Positions 34,176 through 44,390 of a stretch of 64,000 nt of DNA are shown piece after piece. This DNA comes from Polynucleobacter sp. es-MAR-4 (GTDB lineage: Bacteria > Pseudomonadota > Gammaproteobacteria > Burkholderiales > Burkholderiaceae): positions 62,001 to 126,000 of the forward strand of contig NZ_JACVPF010000001.1 of NCBI RefSeq assembly GCF_018882055.1. The letters are read 5' to 3'. The notes beneath the pieces are model-generated. The model did no database searches and was not told the origin of the DNA. It worked only from the letters and a program-made list of their open reading frames with translations. How positions within the stretch are numbered: the stretch's first letter is position 1; every line of letters begins with the position of its first letter. The position numbers and the translations under genes are program-made.

Positions 34176-34231
34176 TTTAGATTGACAATGAAGTTATAAA
34201 AAATTAAGCAATATTGAACCGGAGAGTAGTG

Positions 34232-35779
34232 ATGAGTGACAAAGTAATCATTTTCGATACCACCTTACGTGATGGCGAACAATCGCCTGGTGCTTCAATG
34301 ACCAAGGACGAGAAGGTGCGCATTGCTCGCCAGTTAGAGCGACTCAAGGTTGATGTGATCGAGGCTGGATTTGCTGCGAGCTCTGAGGGCGATTTTCAGG
34401 CTATCTCCGCAGTGGCTGCTGCGGTGAAGGATTCCATCGTATGTTCACTTGCCCGCGCCAACGATAAGGACATCACTCGTGCTGCTGATGCTTTAAAGGC
34501 TGCCAATGCAAAACGCATCCATGCCTTCTTGGCAACTAGCCCATTACACATGGCGGTGAAATTGCGCATGTCTCCAGAAGAGGTGTTGGAGCAGGCCAAG
34601 CGCTCTATTCGTTTTGCTAGAAACTTAGCGGAAGATATTGAGTTCTCAGCGGAAGATGGTTATCGCTCAGAGATGGATTTCTTGTGCAGGGTAGTTGAGG
34701 CCGTTATCAATGAAGGCGCTACTACTATCAATATCCCTGACACTGTAGGCTACGCAACGCCAGAGTTGTATGGAGAGTTCATCAGAACTTTGCGTACTCG
34801 AGTCCCGAACTCAGATAAGGCAGTATGGTCTGTGCATTGTCATAATGACTTGGGCATGGCAGTTGCCAATTCATTGGCTGGCGTCAAGATTGGTGGAGCA
34901 CGTCAAATCGAGTGCACCATTAATGGCTTAGGCGAGCGCGCTGGTAATACGGCATTGGAAGAGATTGTGATGGCCTTACGTACACGTAAGGATTACTTCA
35001 ATATGGTGTGTGGCATCGATGCCACTCAAATTGTCCCTGCTTCGAAGTTGGTCTCACAAATTACTGGTTTTGTAGTTCAGCCAAACAAGGCGGTCGTGGG
35101 TGCTAATGCTTTTGCGCACACTTCCGGCATCCATCAAGACGGCATCTTGAAGAATCGCGATACCTATGAAATCATGCGCGCAGAAGATGTGGGCTGGGCT
35201 ACCAACAAGATTGTGTTGGGCAAGTTGTCTGGCCGTAATGCATTTAAGCAGCGCTTACAAGAGCTGGGTATTGCAATTGAAGCTGAAGCCGATTTGAATG
35301 AAGCCTTTGTGCGCTTCAAAGCATTGGCCGATCAAAAATCTGAAATCTTTGATGAAGATATTATTGCCATCATGTCAGACTCTGCCGCAGCGGAAGAGGG
35401 TGAGTTTTATAAATTCATTTCCTTAAGTCAGCATTCCGAAACCGGCGAGCGTCCAAAATCTAAAGTCACTTTCCGTGTTGGCGATAAAGAGGCTAGCTCC
35501 GAGGCCGAAGGTAACGGTCCAGTTGATGCCAGCTTGAATGCGATTGAAGAGATTGTGAAGAGTGGGGCAGAGCAATTGCTCTATTCCGTCAATGCAATCA
35601 CCTCTGGCACTCAATCTCAAGGTGAGGTTACGGTCCGTTTGGCCAAGGGCGGGCGCATCGTCAATGGAGTCGGTACCGATCCAGACATCATCGCTGCATC
35701 AGCAAAAGCCTATTTATCGGCTCTTAATAAGCTCCACGACCCTAGTCAGGCCAAGCTAAATGCCCAAATGACCCCGTAA
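34232..35779 (+). CDS. leuA: 2-isopropylmalate synthase
   Basis: 515 residues; the first enzyme specific to leucine synthesis, condensing 2-ketoisovalerate with acetyl-CoA. The start at ATG 34232 has GGAGAG upstream; the in-frame TTG at 34214 is not used. The catalytic [12 protein letters not shown] is at about 9-20, the metal-binding HCHND has His202 and His204, and [12 protein letters not shown] follows. The C-terminal regulatory domain (about 390-505) should bind leucine for feedback inhibition. It is regulated by the attenuator before it, and stands alone after pssA. Confidence 0.97.
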   Translation: MSDKVIIFDTTLRDGEQSPGASMTKDEKVRIARQLERLKVDVIEAGFAASSEGDFQAISAVAAAVKDSIVCSLARANDKDITRAADALKAANAKRIHAFLATSPLHMAVKLRMSPEEVLEQAKRSIRFARNLAEDIEFSAEDGYRSEMDFLCRVVEAVINEGATTINIPDTVGYATPELYGEFIRTLRTRVPNSDKAVWSVHCHNDLGMAVANSLAGVKIGGARQIECTINGLGERAGNTALEEIVMALRTRKDYFNMVCGIDATQIVPASKLVSQITGFVVQPNKAVVGANAFAHTSGIHQDGILKNRDTYEIMRAEDVGWATNKIVLGKLSGRNAFKQRLQELGIAIEAEADLNEAFVRFKALADQKSEIFDEDIIAIMSDSAAAEEGEFYKFISLSQHSETGERPKSKVTFRVGDKEASSEAEGNGPVDASLNAIEEIVKSGAEQLLYSVNAITSGTQSQGEVTVRLAKGGRIVNGVGTDPDIIAASAKAYLSALNKLHDPSQAKLNAQMTP

Positions 35780-35992
35780 ATTAAACATAAGTTATTGATT
35801 TATATAGGTTTATTTTTATTCAGCCCTTAGATTGCTGTTAATCAGTCAGTCTATGGGGTGAATAGCCCCTTTTAGGCAATCTGCTACAATTCGAGGGCTT
35901 TGATTTTTAAAGCTTTTTTGTTGTATTTGATTAATAAATGCACGACACGATTTGGGTGAAAGCTCAGGTGTTCGCAAGTAAGGAGTATGAAA

Positions 35993-36262
35993 ATGGCAGT
36001 TGCTGATATTAAAACGGCGGAAATCGTCAAAGAAAACGCGCGCAGCGCAAACGATACGGGTAGCCCTGAAGTTCAAGTTTCATTGCTAACAGCCCGCATC
36101 AATGAATTAACCCCCCATTTCAAAGCTAACGCTAAAGATCATCACAGCCGTCGTGGTTTGTTGAAGATGGTTTCACGCCGTCGCCGCCTTTTGGATTACC
36201 TCAAGGGCAAGGATTTGGGTCGCTATCGCGCATTGATCGAGAAATTAGGTCTCCGTAAGTAA
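35993..36262 (+). CDS. rpsO: 30S ribosomal protein S15
   Basis: 89 residues. The start is ATG 35993 because AGGAG (35981-35985) is seven bases before it; the earlier in-frame ATG at 35987 is too close. The family segments [29 protein letters not shown] and [10 protein letters not shown] are present. It binds 16S rRNA in the central domain. In the leader, TACAAT (35885-35890) may be a -10 box, and a weak hairpin followed by T6 lies at 35897-35919. It precedes pnp in the widely conserved rpsO-pnp order. Confidence 0.97.
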   Translation: MAVADIKTAEIVKENARSANDTGSPEVQVSLLTARINELTPHFKANAKDHHSRRGLLKMVSRRRRLLDYLKGKDLGRYRALIEKLGLRK

Positions 36263-36279
36263 TTCTTATCGGTATTGCA

Positions 36280-36341
36280 ATGCCATCTTTCTTAGGGTTG
36301 TTTCGTAACAGAATCAGTCTTAAGCAGATGGCATGTTTTTT
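36280..36341 (+). terminator. Terminator-like hairpin between rpsO and pnp
   Basis: ATGCCATCT (36280-36288) pairs with AGATGGCAT (36326-36334), followed by G and six T. The loop of 37 nt can fold further. It may partly stop rpsO transcripts before pnp. Confidence 0.6.
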
Positions 36342-36376
36342 GAGCGCTTCAAGATTATTTGTGTAGGGGATCGTGT

Positions 36377-36424
36377 CATTCCAATGAGTTTCTGGATTGT
36401 GAAATCCAGTGCCTCCCTGGAATG
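36377..36424 (+). promoter_or_regulatory. Two-tier stem-loop in the pnp leader
   Basis: The outer stem CATTCCA (36377-36383)/TGGAATG (36418-36424) encloses the hairpin CTGGAT/ATCCAG (36392-36409). In E. coli an RNase III-cleaved hairpin in the pnp leader allows PNPase to repress its own synthesis; this structure sits in the equivalent place. Confidence 0.5.
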
Positions 36425-36533
36425 GCATCCCTTGTGATCTTCAAACGCTCCAGTGTTGTCGTGACACTGCTTTATCCCACGACAAGCGTTAAATCCATGT
36501 GGCTTTGACGTGAACAATTTGGAGAAGATCAGA

Positions 36534-38702
36534 ATGACTATGTTTAAAAAAGCAGTAAAGACGTTTCAATGGGGTAACCACCAAGTAACAATGGAAACAG
36601 GCGAGATCGCTCGTCAATCTGGTGGTGCTGTCATCGTTAATGTGGATGACACAGTGGTAATGGGCACAGTAGTTGCCTCTAAATCAGCTAAGCCTGGCCA
36701 ATCATTTTTCCCATTGACTGTTGATTACCTCGAAAAAACTTATGCCGCAGGAAAAATTCCTGGTGGCTTCTTCCGTCGTGAAGGTCGCCCATCAGAAGGC
36801 GAGACATTGATCTCCCGTTTGATCGATCGTCCATTGCGTCCTTTGTTTCCAGAAGGCTTCTTGAACGAAGTTCAGGTAGTAGTTCATGTGTTGTCTATCA
36901 ACCCAGACGTTCCTGCTGATATCCCTGCATTGATCGCTGCTTCTGCAGCTTTGGCTGTTTCAGGCATTCCATTTGCTGGCCCAGTTGGTGCGGCACGTGT
37001 TGGTTACGCTAATGGTCAATACCTCTTGAACCCAACTCGCACAGAGCAAGCTACTAGCGAAATGGATTTAATTGTTGCTGGTACTCAAGCTGCTGTGTTG
37101 ATGGTGGAGTCAGAAGCCAATCAATTATCAGAAGAAGTGATGTTGGGTGCGGTTGTGTATGGTCACGACCAAATGCAAACTGCAATCAATGCAATTAATG
37201 AATTGGTTGCTGAAGCTGGTAAGCCAGAGTGGGATTGGACTGCTGCTCCTAAAGATGAGCCATTTATCGCTAAGGTAACTGCATTGGCTGAAGCGCCATT
37301 GCGCGAGGCTTATCAGATTCGTCAAAAGGGCGCTCGTTCAGACAAGCTCAAAGAAATTACTAAAGAAGTAATGGCTAAGTTATCTGAAGAGGGTGATGTT
37401 GATGCTGTTGCCGTTAATGACATCTTGTTTGAAATCGAAGCAAAGATTGTTCGTAGCCAGATTTTGAATGGCGAGCCACGTATTGATGGTCGTGATACAC
37501 GCACTGTTCGTCCGATCGAAATTCGTAATGGCGTATTGCCACGTACACACGGTTCAGCATTGTTTACCCGTGGTGAGACACAGGCTCTCGTAGTAGCTAC
37601 CTTAGGTACTGCACGTGATGAGCAGATCATTGACGCGCTCGAAGGTGAGTACCGTGATCGCTTCATGTTCCACTACAACATGCCTCCGTTCGCTACTGGC
37701 GAAACAGGTCGTGTAGGTAGCCCTAAGCGTCGTGAAATTGGTCACGGTCGTTTAGCGAAACGTGCATTGATCCCTGTATTGCCAAGCGCAGAAGATTTTG
37801 CGTACAGCATTCGTGTGGTTTCAGAAATTACTGAGTCCAACGGTTCTTCATCCATGGCTTCCGTTTGCGGCGGCTGTTTGGCAATGATGGACGCTGGTGT
37901 TCCAGTTAAAGCACACGTTGCTGGTGTAGCCATGGGCTTGATTTTGGATGGCAATCGTTTTGCTGTATTGACAGACATCTTGGGTGACGAAGATCACTTG
38001 GGCGATATGGACTTCAAAGTAGCTGGTACTGCTAACGGTATTACTGCTTTGCAAATGGACATTAAGGTTCAAGGTATTACTAAAGAAATTATGCAAGTTG
38101 CATTGGCTCAAGCTAAAGAAGGCCGTTTGCACATTTTGAGCAAGATGCAAGAAGCGATGGGTTCAGTTCGCACTGAATTGTCTGCACATGCACCGCGTAT
38201 GGTTTCTTTCAAGATTCATCCAGACAAGATTCGTGAAGTAATCGGTAAGGGCGGCGCAACAATTCAAGCCTTGACTAAAGAAACTGGTTGCAGCATCGAC
38301 ATTAAAGATGACGGTACTGTAACAATCGCTTCTACTTCTGCTGAAGGCATGGCTGAAGCGAAAGCACGTATCGAAGGCATCACTGCTGAAGCTGAAGTAG
38401 GCAAGATCTACGAAGGCCCAGTTGTGAAGTTGCTCGAATTCGGCGCTTTGGTAAACATTCTTCCAGGCAAAGACGGTCTCTTGCACATCTCTGAAATCTC
38501 TAATGAGCGTGTAAAAGAAGTTAAAGACTATTTGGCAGAAGGCCAAGTAGTGCGCGTGAAGTTGTTGGCTGCTGATGAGCGTGGTCGTTTACGTTTATCT
38601 CTCAAGGCTGCAATGGCTGATGAGGGTGGCACGATTGCTCCTTTAGCTGGTGCAACTGAGGCTGCTGCTGAAGCTGCTCCTGCATCTGGCGAAACTGCTT
38701 AA
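36534..38702 (+). CDS. pnp: Polyribonucleotide nucleotidyltransferase (PNPase)
   Basis: 722 residues; a phosphorolytic 3'-5' exoribonuclease and core of the RNA degradosome. The start at ATG 36534 ([11 protein letters not shown]) has GGAGAAG upstream. Two RNase PH-like domains are visible ([20 protein letters not shown]; then [15 protein letters not shown]), followed by a KH domain with IGKGGATI at about 560-570 and an S1 domain ([19 protein letters not shown], then [10 protein letters not shown]) and a short Ala/Glu-rich tail. A structured leader lies upstream. Confidence 0.97.
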   Translation: MTMFKKAVKTFQWGNHQVTMETGEIARQSGGAVIVNVDDTVVMGTVVASKSAKPGQSFFPLTVDYLEKTYAAGKIPGGFFRREGRPSEGETLISRLIDRPLRPLFPEGFLNEVQVVVHVLSINPDVPADIPALIAASAALAVSGIPFAGPVGAARVGYANGQYLLNPTRTEQATSEMDLIVAGTQAAVLMVESEANQLSEEVMLGAVVYGHDQMQTAINAINELVAEAGKPEWDWTAAPKDEPFIAKVTALAEAPLREAYQIRQKGARSDKLKEITKEVMAKLSEEGDVDAVAVNDILFEIEAKIVRSQILNGEPRIDGRDTRTVRPIEIRNGVLPRTHGSALFTRGETQALVVATLGTARDEQIIDALEGEYRDRFMFHYNMPPFATGETGRVGSPKRREIGHGRLAKRALIPVLPSAEDFAYSIRVVSEITESNGSSSMASVCGGCLAMMDAGVPVKAHVAGVAMGLILDGNRFAVLTDILGDEDHLGDMDFKVAGTANGITALQMDIKVQGITKEIMQVALAQAKEGRLHILSKMQEAMGSVRTELSAHAPRMVSFKIHPDKIREVIGKGGATIQALTKETGCSIDIKDDGTVTIASTSAEGMAEAKARIEGITAEAEVGKIYEGPVVKLLEFGALVNILPGKDGLLHISEISNERVKEVKDYLAEGQVVRVKLLAADERGRLRLSLKAAMADEGGTIAPLAGATEAAAEAAPASGETA

Positions 38703-38727
38703 GTAAAGTAAGCGAGCGGGAGTTCAT

Positions 38728-39726
38728 ATGCGCGTAATGGAAATCAAAGAATTTGGCGCACCAGAAATGCTGGTATCTGCCACTCGCCCTGACCCAGTAG
38801 CTCCGGCTGCTGGTACGGGTGAGATTTTGATTAAGGTAATTGCTGCTGGGATTAATCGTCCAGACGTTTTGCAGCGTAAAGGCCATTACCCAGTTCCAGC
38901 AGGCGCGTCTGATATTCCTGGCCTTGAAGTTGCTGGTGAGATTGTTGGTGGTGACTTAGCTCATGCCGATAATCTATTTGGCCTCAAACTTGGTGATAAG
39001 GTTTGTGCGCTTGTGCAGGGTGGTGGTTACGCAGAATTGTGTACCGCTCCCATTGCGCAATGCTTGCCTTATCCAAAAGGATTTACCGATCAAGAAGCGG
39101 CCTCATTGCCTGAAACTTTTTACACTGTGTGGAGCAACGTCTTCATGCGTGGTGAGTTATCTGAAGGTGAAACTTTGCTAGTGCAAGGTGGTTCGAGTGG
39201 TATTGGTGTGACTGCCATTTTGATTGCAAAGGCTTTGGGTCATAAAGTATTTGTTACTGCTGGTACCGATGAGAAGTGCGCAGCTTGCGTAGCTTTAGGC
39301 GCTGACTTAGCCATCAATTACAAGACACAAGACTTTGTAGAAGAAGTGAAGAAAGCTACAGATGGTAAAGGTGTCAATGTGGTGCTCGACATGGTTACCG
39401 GTGCTTATGTACAAAAAGAAATTGATTGCTTAGCTGATGATGGTCGCATTGTGATTATTGCGATCATGGGTGGATCAAAGGCTGAAGTAAACACTGGACA
39501 AATTTTGCGTCGTCGTCTAACCATTACTGGTTCTACCTTGCGCCCACGTCCCGTGTCATTTAAGAAACAAATTACTCAGCAGTTACATGCACGTATCTGG
39601 CCGTTGCTAGATGCAGGCAAGCTGAAGCCAGTGATTTATAAAACATTCACCCTAGACCAGGCGGCCGATGCCCATCGTTTGATGGAATCTTCTGAGCACG
39701 TTGGCAAGATTGTTTTAACTGTTTAA
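38728..39726 (+). CDS. NAD(P)H-quinone oxidoreductase (PIG3/zeta-crystallin type MDR)
   Basis: 332 residues of the medium-chain dehydrogenase/reductase family without catalytic zinc ligands. The N-terminal GroES-like part has AAGINRPDVLQRKGHYP and IPGLEVAGEIVGG; the Rossmann part has LLVQGGSSGIGVTAI. This matches the PIG3-type quinone oxidoreductases. It reduces small quinones or related electrophiles with NADPH. It is 25 bp after pnp and 17 bp before tpiA, probably co-transcribed. Confidence 0.92.
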   Translation: MRVMEIKEFGAPEMLVSATRPDPVAPAAGTGEILIKVIAAGINRPDVLQRKGHYPVPAGASDIPGLEVAGEIVGGDLAHADNLFGLKLGDKVCALVQGGGYAELCTAPIAQCLPYPKGFTDQEAASLPETFYTVWSNVFMRGELSEGETLLVQGGSSGIGVTAILIAKALGHKVFVTAGTDEKCAACVALGADLAINYKTQDFVEEVKKATDGKGVNVVLDMVTGAYVQKEIDCLADDGRIVIIAIMGGSKAEVNTGQILRRRLTITGSTLRPRPVSFKKQITQQLHARIWPLLDAGKLKPVIYKTFTLDQAADAHRLMESSEHVGKIVLTV

Positions 39727-39743
39727 GTACTGAATTTAATTTC

Positions 39744-40502
39744 ATGCGTCCACTCACTGTTATCGGCAACTGGAAAATGAACGGCAGTCTTGCAAGTAAT
39801 GCAAGCTGGGTCAAGACCGTTTGCCGTGGCATGGAGCAGGGGATGCCAGCAGGGCGCAAGTATGCAGTTTGCGTTCCGGCACCTTATTTATCGCAGTGTG
39901 GTGATTTAATCCGTGATTGCTCTTTAGCTTTTTTAAGTCTGGGCGCTCAAGACGCTTCAGCTTATGCTGATGGTGCCTATACCGGCGAGGTTGCTGCATC
40001 GATGTTGAAGGAATTGGATTGCGCTTATGTGATTGTTGGCCATTCCGAGCGTCGCCAATATCATCAGGAGACTGATGAGCAGGTTGCTGAGAAAGCCCTT
40101 CAAGTGTTGGATAACGGCATGATTCCGGTGATTTGTGTTGGTGAGTCTGCGGATGAGCGTAACTCTGGCCGCGAGGTTGAGGTGGTTAGGGGTCAGATTT
40201 CAAAGCAGGTCGCTATTTTGCAAGACCGTCTGGCTGATTGCCTGATTGCCTATGAGCCTATTTGGGCTATTGGCACTGGTAAGGTGGCAAGCGCTCAGAT
40301 GGCCCAGGACATACACCGGGCAATCCGCTTGCAGTTGGCAGAGTTTGATGAAGACGTAGCTTCCCATGTGGGAATTTTGTATGGCGGCAGTGTTAAACCT
40401 GACAATGCCGTCGAACTGTTTGCAATGCCGGATATTGATGGTGGATTGATTGGGGGTGCTTCATTGAACCCACAGGATTTCCTTGCTATTTGTCAGGCCT
40501 AG
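39744..40502 (+). CDS. tpiA: Triosephosphate isomerase
   Basis: 252 residues; interconverts dihydroxyacetone phosphate and glyceraldehyde 3-phosphate. The catalytic residues are Lys11 (GNWKMNG), His100 (VGHSERR) and Glu171 (AYEPIWAIGTGK). The phosphate-binding YGGSVK and GGLIGGASL loops are also seen. The length is normal. It lies directly before secG, as in many proteobacteria. Confidence 0.97.
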   Translation: MRPLTVIGNWKMNGSLASNASWVKTVCRGMEQGMPAGRKYAVCVPAPYLSQCGDLIRDCSLAFLSLGAQDASAYADGAYTGEVAASMLKELDCAYVIVGHSERRQYHQETDEQVAEKALQVLDNGMIPVICVGESADERNSGREVEVVRGQISKQVAILQDRLADCLIAYEPIWAIGTGKVASAQMAQDIHRAIRLQLAEFDEDVASHVGILYGGSVKPDNAVELFAMPDIDGGLIGGASLNPQDFLAICQA

Positions 40503-40524
40503 ATTTTTTATTTGGAGATAAGCC

Positions 40525-40872
40525 ATGGAATGGTTTAAGACTTTATTGATCGTTTTGCAGGTTATTTCAGCTTTGGCTGTGATCTTGCTTGTGTTGCTTC
40601 AGCAGGGTAAGGGTGCCGATATGGGCGCTGCTTTTGGTTCCGGATCTTCTGGTAGCCTTTTTGGCGCTAGCGGCTCTGCCAACTTCTTATCCCACACAAC
40701 CGCCATTTTTGCGGCAGTCTTCTTTGTTTGTACTTTGGGGATTACTTGGATTGGTAATAAGAAGGAAGTTAGCCCTGGTATTTTGTCGGGAACTGTAGCT
40801 CCTGCCGCAGCTCCTGCTGCTGCCCCAGCTGCTCCCGTACAAGATCCAACTAAGCCAGCAGTTCCAAAGTAA
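40525..40872 (+). CDS. secG: Preprotein translocase subunit SecG
   Basis: 115 residues with two membrane helices (about 4-24 and 52-72) joined by the conserved GKGADMGAAFGSGSSGS loop, then a Pro/Ala-rich cytoplasmic tail. SecG assists SecYE and SecA in export. The GGAGATAAGCC ribosome binding site is clear. It is followed by a terminator and tRNA-Leu before the nuo operon. Confidence 0.95.
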   Translation: MEWFKTLLIVLQVISALAVILLVLLQQGKGADMGAAFGSGSSGSLFGASGSANFLSHTTAIFAAVFFVCTLGITWIGNKKEVSPGILSGTVAPAAAPAAAPAAPVQDPTKPAVPK

Positions 40873-40909
40873 AAAAATAGGCTTTTAAGCACTTTCTACC
40901 CCTATTTTT
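40872..40909 (+). terminator. Terminator after secG
   Basis: AAAAATAGG (40873-40881) pairs with CCTATTTTT (40901-40909); the T-run is part of the stem. The stem is AT-rich, so it is of moderate strength. Confidence 0.6.
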
Positions 40910-40958
40910 GGGCTGGTTGGGTGGTGCAATGCAGTAGAATTGACAGGTTTTACAAGAT

Positions 40959-41043
40959 GCCGACGTGGTGAAATTGGTAGACACGCTATCTTGAGGGGGT
41001 AGTGGCTTAGGCTGTGCGAGTTCGAGTCTCGCCGTCGGCACCA
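40959..41043 (+). tRNA. tRNA-Leu (anticodon GAG)
   Basis: An 85-nt class II tRNA with encoded CCA. The acceptor GCCGACG pairs with CGTCGGC, the anticodon loop TTGAGGG is closed by CTATC/GGTAG and gives anticodon GAG, and a long variable arm precedes the T arm GCGAGTTCGAGTCTCGC. It reads CTC/CTT codons. tRNA-Leu between secG and nuoA is a common arrangement in Burkholderiales. Confidence 0.97.
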
Positions 41044-41152
41044 AATTGTAGAATTTGTAGGGGTTTATGCTGTAAATCAAGGTTTTATGTAGTGGAATAA
41101 TTGATAATTTGCTGTCTCTTAAGATGTATCAGACGAACGACTCAGGACCATT

Positions 41153-41512
41153 TTGAATCTCGCTAATTACTTTCCTGTTCTTCTTTTTATCCTCGTAGGT
41201 ATTGGGGTGGGATTAGTCCCCATGTTCCTAGGAAAGATCTTGGCTCCTTCGAAGCCAGACGCGGAAAAACTATCTCCATATGAGTGTGGTTTTGAAGCTT
41301 TCGAAGATGCGCGTATGAAATTCGACGTGCGTTACTACCTCATCGCCATCCTATTTATCTTGTTTGACTTAGAAACTGCATTCCTGTTTCCATGGGGTGT
41401 AGCTTTGCGTGATATTGGCTGGTTCGGCTACGCCTCTATGGTGATTTTCTTATTGGAATTCATCGTGGGCTTTGTATATATCTGGAAAAAGGGCGCTCTC
41501 GACTGGGAGTGA
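41153..41512 (+). CDS. nuoA: NADH-quinone oxidoreductase subunit A
   Basis: 119 residues, three membrane helices (about 5-27, 63-83, 90-110). The family segments [20 protein letters not shown] and [11 protein letters not shown] are present, including the conserved cytoplasmic-loop Cys. The start is TTG with AGGA upstream. First of 14 complex I genes; the stop overlaps the region before nuoB. Confidence 0.95.
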
Positions 41513-41517
41513 TCGAT

Positions 41518-42000
41518 ATGGCATTAGAAGGCGTTCTCAAAGAAGGATTTGTTACCACTACTGCAGATCAGTTGATCAACTGGACGCGTAATGGTTCTTT
41601 ATGGCCAATGACATTTGGCCTTGCTTGTTGTGCTGTAGAAATGATGCACGCAGGCGCATCCCGCTACGACTTGGACCGATTTGGCGTGGTTTTCCGCCCA
41701 TCTCCACGTCAATCAGATTTGATGATTGTGGCCGGTACTCTTTGTAACAAGATGGCTCCAGCCCTCCGTAAGGTTTATGACCAAATGCCTGAGCCACGTT
41801 GGGTTATTTCAATGGGTTCTTGTGCCAATGGTGGTGGTTATTACCATAACTCGTATTCAGTAGTTCGCGGTTGCGACCGCATCGTGCCAGTGGATATTTA
41901 TGTTCCTGGCTGCCCTCCAACTGCGGAAGCGTTGATCTATGGAATTATTCAGTTGCAATCCAAGATCGCTCGCACCAGCACGATTGCGCGGAAGGCTTAA
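41518..42000 (+). CDS. nuoB: NADH-quinone oxidoreductase subunit B
   Basis: 160 residues, start ATG 41518 ([12 protein letters not shown]), the conserved family start; an in-frame GTG at 41509 is excluded. It carries the N2 [4Fe-4S] ligands: the adjacent cysteines of LACCAVEMM, Cys of [14 protein letters not shown] and PGCPPT. N2 passes electrons to quinone. Part of the peripheral arm. Confidence 0.96.
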
Positions 42001-42003
42001 ACC

Positions 42004-42603
42004 ATGTCAGATCGTTTAGTTCAACTCGCCGCTAATCTAGAAAAAGTTTTAGGTAAACGCGCTCAATCTATTGAAGTTGCTTTGGGTGAAGTGACTGTAG
42101 TGGTTAAGGCAGACACGTATTTTGAGTCCGCCATGCTGTTACGTGATGATCCATTACTCGCTTTTGAGCAGCTGATTGATTTATGCGGCGTGGATTACCA
42201 AGATTTTCGTGAGGGCCAGTGGGGCGGTCAACGCTTTGGCGTTGTATCCCATCTTTTATCTTTGGCTCATAACTGGCGCTTGCGTGTACGCGTCTTTGCG
42301 CCAGAGGATTCATATCCAGTAGTTGCCTCACTGACTCCAGTTTGGGCTGCTGCTAACTGGTTTGAGCGCGAAGCATTTGACCTTTATGGCATCTTGTTCG
42401 ATGGCCATGAAGACTTACGTCGTATCTTGACTGACTACGGTTTCATTGGTCATCCATTTAGAAAAGATTTCCCAATCTCTGGCAATGTAGAAATGCGTTA
42501 CGACCCAGAGTTAAAGCGTGTTGTGTATCAGCCTGTCACGATTGAAGCGCGTGAAATCACGCCACGTATCGTGCGCGAAGAGCAGTATGGAGGTCCGGTT
42601 TAA
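42004..42603 (+). CDS. nuoC: NADH-quinone oxidoreductase subunit C
   Basis: 199 residues, the 30-kDa subunit of the peripheral arm, with ERE(A)[17 protein letters not shown] and [14 protein letters not shown], both family signatures. It is separate from nuoD, unlike the fused NuoCD of E. coli. It starts 3 bp after nuoB. Confidence 0.96.
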   Translation: MSDRLVQLAANLEKVLGKRAQSIEVALGEVTVVVKADTYFESAMLLRDDPLLAFEQLIDLCGVDYQDFREGQWGGQRFGVVSHLLSLAHNWRLRVRVFAPEDSYPVVASLTPVWAAANWFEREAFDLYGILFDGHEDLRRILTDYGFIGHPFRKDFPISGNVEMRYDPELKRVVYQPVTIEAREITPRIVREEQYGGPV

Positions 42604-42606
42604 GTC

Positions 42607-43860
42607 ATGGCACAAATTAAGAACTACACCCTCAACTTTGGCCCTCAGCATCCTGCAGCGCACGGCGTATTACGTCTAGTGCTCGAGCTTGATGGAGAAG
42701 TGATTCAACGCGCTGATCCGCATATTGGTTTATTGCATCGCGCTACAGAAAAATTAGCAGAGACACGTACTTGGATTCAGAACGTTCCTTATATGGATCG
42801 CCTGGATTACGTATCAATGATGTCTAACGAGCATGCTTACGTGATGGCGATTGAAAAATTGCTGCAGGTAGATGTGCCTTTGCGCGCACAGTACATCCGC
42901 GTGATGTACGACGAGCTCACCCGTTTACTTAATCACCTCTTGTGGATTGGCTGTCATGGCTTAGACGTTGGCGCCATGGCTGTGTTTTTATATGCCTTCC
43001 GCGATCGTGAAGACATTTTTGATATGTACGAAGCTGTTTCAGGCGCTCGTATGCATGCTGCTTATTACCGTCCAGGTGGTGTCTATCGCGATCTGCCAAC
43101 AGAAATGGCGCAGTACTCTAAGTCAAAGATTCGTAGCGCTTCTGCAATCAAGCGTTTGAATGAAAACCGTAGCGGTACATTGCTTGACTTCATCGAGCAG
43201 TTCTCAAATGGTTTTGATGCCAACGTAGATGAGTATTGCAATCTCTTAACGGATAACCGTATTTGGAAACAACGTTTGGTTGGTATCGGTGTTGTTTCAC
43301 CTGAGCGCGCATTGCAGCTCGGCTTCACTGGCCCTATGCTTCGCGGTTCTGGTATTGAGTGGGACTTGCGCAAGAAGCAGCCTTACGAAACTTACGACAA
43401 GCTCGACTTTGATATTCCAGTTGGTGTGAATGGTGATTCTTACGATCGCTATTTAGTGCGCATGGAAGAAATGCGTCAATCCAATCGCATCATCAAGCAA
43501 TGCGTAGCTTGGCTCAAAGCAAATGATGGTCCAGTCATGAGCGACAACCATAAGGTAGCTCCACCGAAGCGTGTGGACATGAAGACCAATATGGAAGAGT
43601 TGATTCACCATTTCAAACTCTTTACTGAGGGTATGCATGTTCCTGATGGCGAGGCTTACTCTGCTGTTGAGCATCCAAAAGGTGAGTTTGGTATTTACTT
43701 AATTTCCGATGGCGCGAATAAGCCATACCGCATGAAGATTCGTGCGCCAGGCTTTGTACATTTATCAGCTATGGATGAAATGTCTCGTGGCCATATGTTG
43801 GCTGATGCCGTAACCATTATTGGTACCCAAGATATCGTGTTCGGGGAGATTGACCGCTAA
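42607..43860 (+). CDS. nuoD: NADH-quinone oxidoreductase subunit D
   Basis: 417 residues, the 49-kDa subunit that with NuoB forms the quinone site. [21 protein letters not shown] near the start includes the quinone-site His, and [25 protein letters not shown] follows; the C-terminus has DIVFGEIDR. The length is normal. It starts 3 bp after nuoC. Confidence 0.97.
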   Translation: MAQIKNYTLNFGPQHPAAHGVLRLVLELDGEVIQRADPHIGLLHRATEKLAETRTWIQNVPYMDRLDYVSMMSNEHAYVMAIEKLLQVDVPLRAQYIRVMYDELTRLLNHLLWIGCHGLDVGAMAVFLYAFRDREDIFDMYEAVSGARMHAAYYRPGGVYRDLPTEMAQYSKSKIRSASAIKRLNENRSGTLLDFIEQFSNGFDANVDEYCNLLTDNRIWKQRLVGIGVVSPERALQLGFTGPMLRGSGIEWDLRKKQPYETYDKLDFDIPVGVNGDSYDRYLVRMEEMRQSNRIIKQCVAWLKANDGPVMSDNHKVAPPKRVDMKTNMEELIHHFKLFTEGMHVPDGEAYSAVEHPKGEFGIYLISDGANKPYRMKIRAPGFVHLSAMDEMSRGHMLADAVTIIGTQDIVFGEIDR

Positions 43861-43883
43861 TAGAGCGCGCCAAGGATTAATTC

Positions 43884-44390
43884 ATGACAACAACTCTTCA
43901 ACTTTCAGACAAAACGCTCGCAGACATTGCGCGCAATGTCGCGAAATATCCTCCAGAGCAAAAGCAATCCGCAGTGATGGCTTCTTTGATCGCTGCCCAA
44001 ACTGAAGTGGGTTGGGTTTCACCAGAGGTGATTGCTACTGTTGCTCAAATTTTAGAAATGCCAACGATTGCAGTTGATGAAGTAGCCACTTTTTACAACA
44101 TGTATGACACCAAGCCTATTGGTAAATACAAGTTGGTAATTTGCACAAACTTGCCTTGCCAGTTAACCCATGGTGAAACTGCTGCAACGTATTTAAAAGA
44201 AACATTGGGAATCGGCTACAACGAGACAACTCCTTGCGGAACGTTCACCTTAAAAGAGGGTGAGTGCATGGGTGCATGCGGTGATTCACCAGTGATGTTG
44301 GTGAACAACAAGCGCATGTGCAGCTTCATGAGTAAAGAAAAGATTGATGCTCTATTAAATGAGCTACGTGCAGAAGGGAAAGCAGCATGA
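43884..44390 (+). CDS. nuoE: NADH-quinone oxidoreductase subunit E
   Basis: 168 residues, the 24-kDa subunit holding the N1a [2Fe-2S] cluster; its four ligands are the cysteines in ICTNLPCQL (C-x4-C) and GECMGACG (C-x3-C). The thioredoxin-like fold is typical. Its stop overlaps the nuoF start by ATGA. Confidence 0.96.
   Translation: MTTTLQLSDKTLADIARNVAKYPPEQKQSAVMASLIAAQTEVGWVSPEVIATVAQILEMPTIAVDEVATFYNMYDTKPIGKYKLVICTNLPCQLTHGETAATYLKETLGIGYNETTPCGTFTLKEGECMGACGDSPVMLVNNKRMCSFMSKEKIDALLNELRAEGKAA

Noticed and set aside
35854..35873. Terminator after leuA (GGGG...CCCC with TTTT)
   Set aside because: The stem is only four base pairs; it was too weak to list as a feature.
37322..37666. Minus-strand ORF inside pnp
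   Set aside because: It lies wholly within a conserved essential gene, has no ribosome binding site or recognisable motif, and reflects codon bias of the opposite strand.
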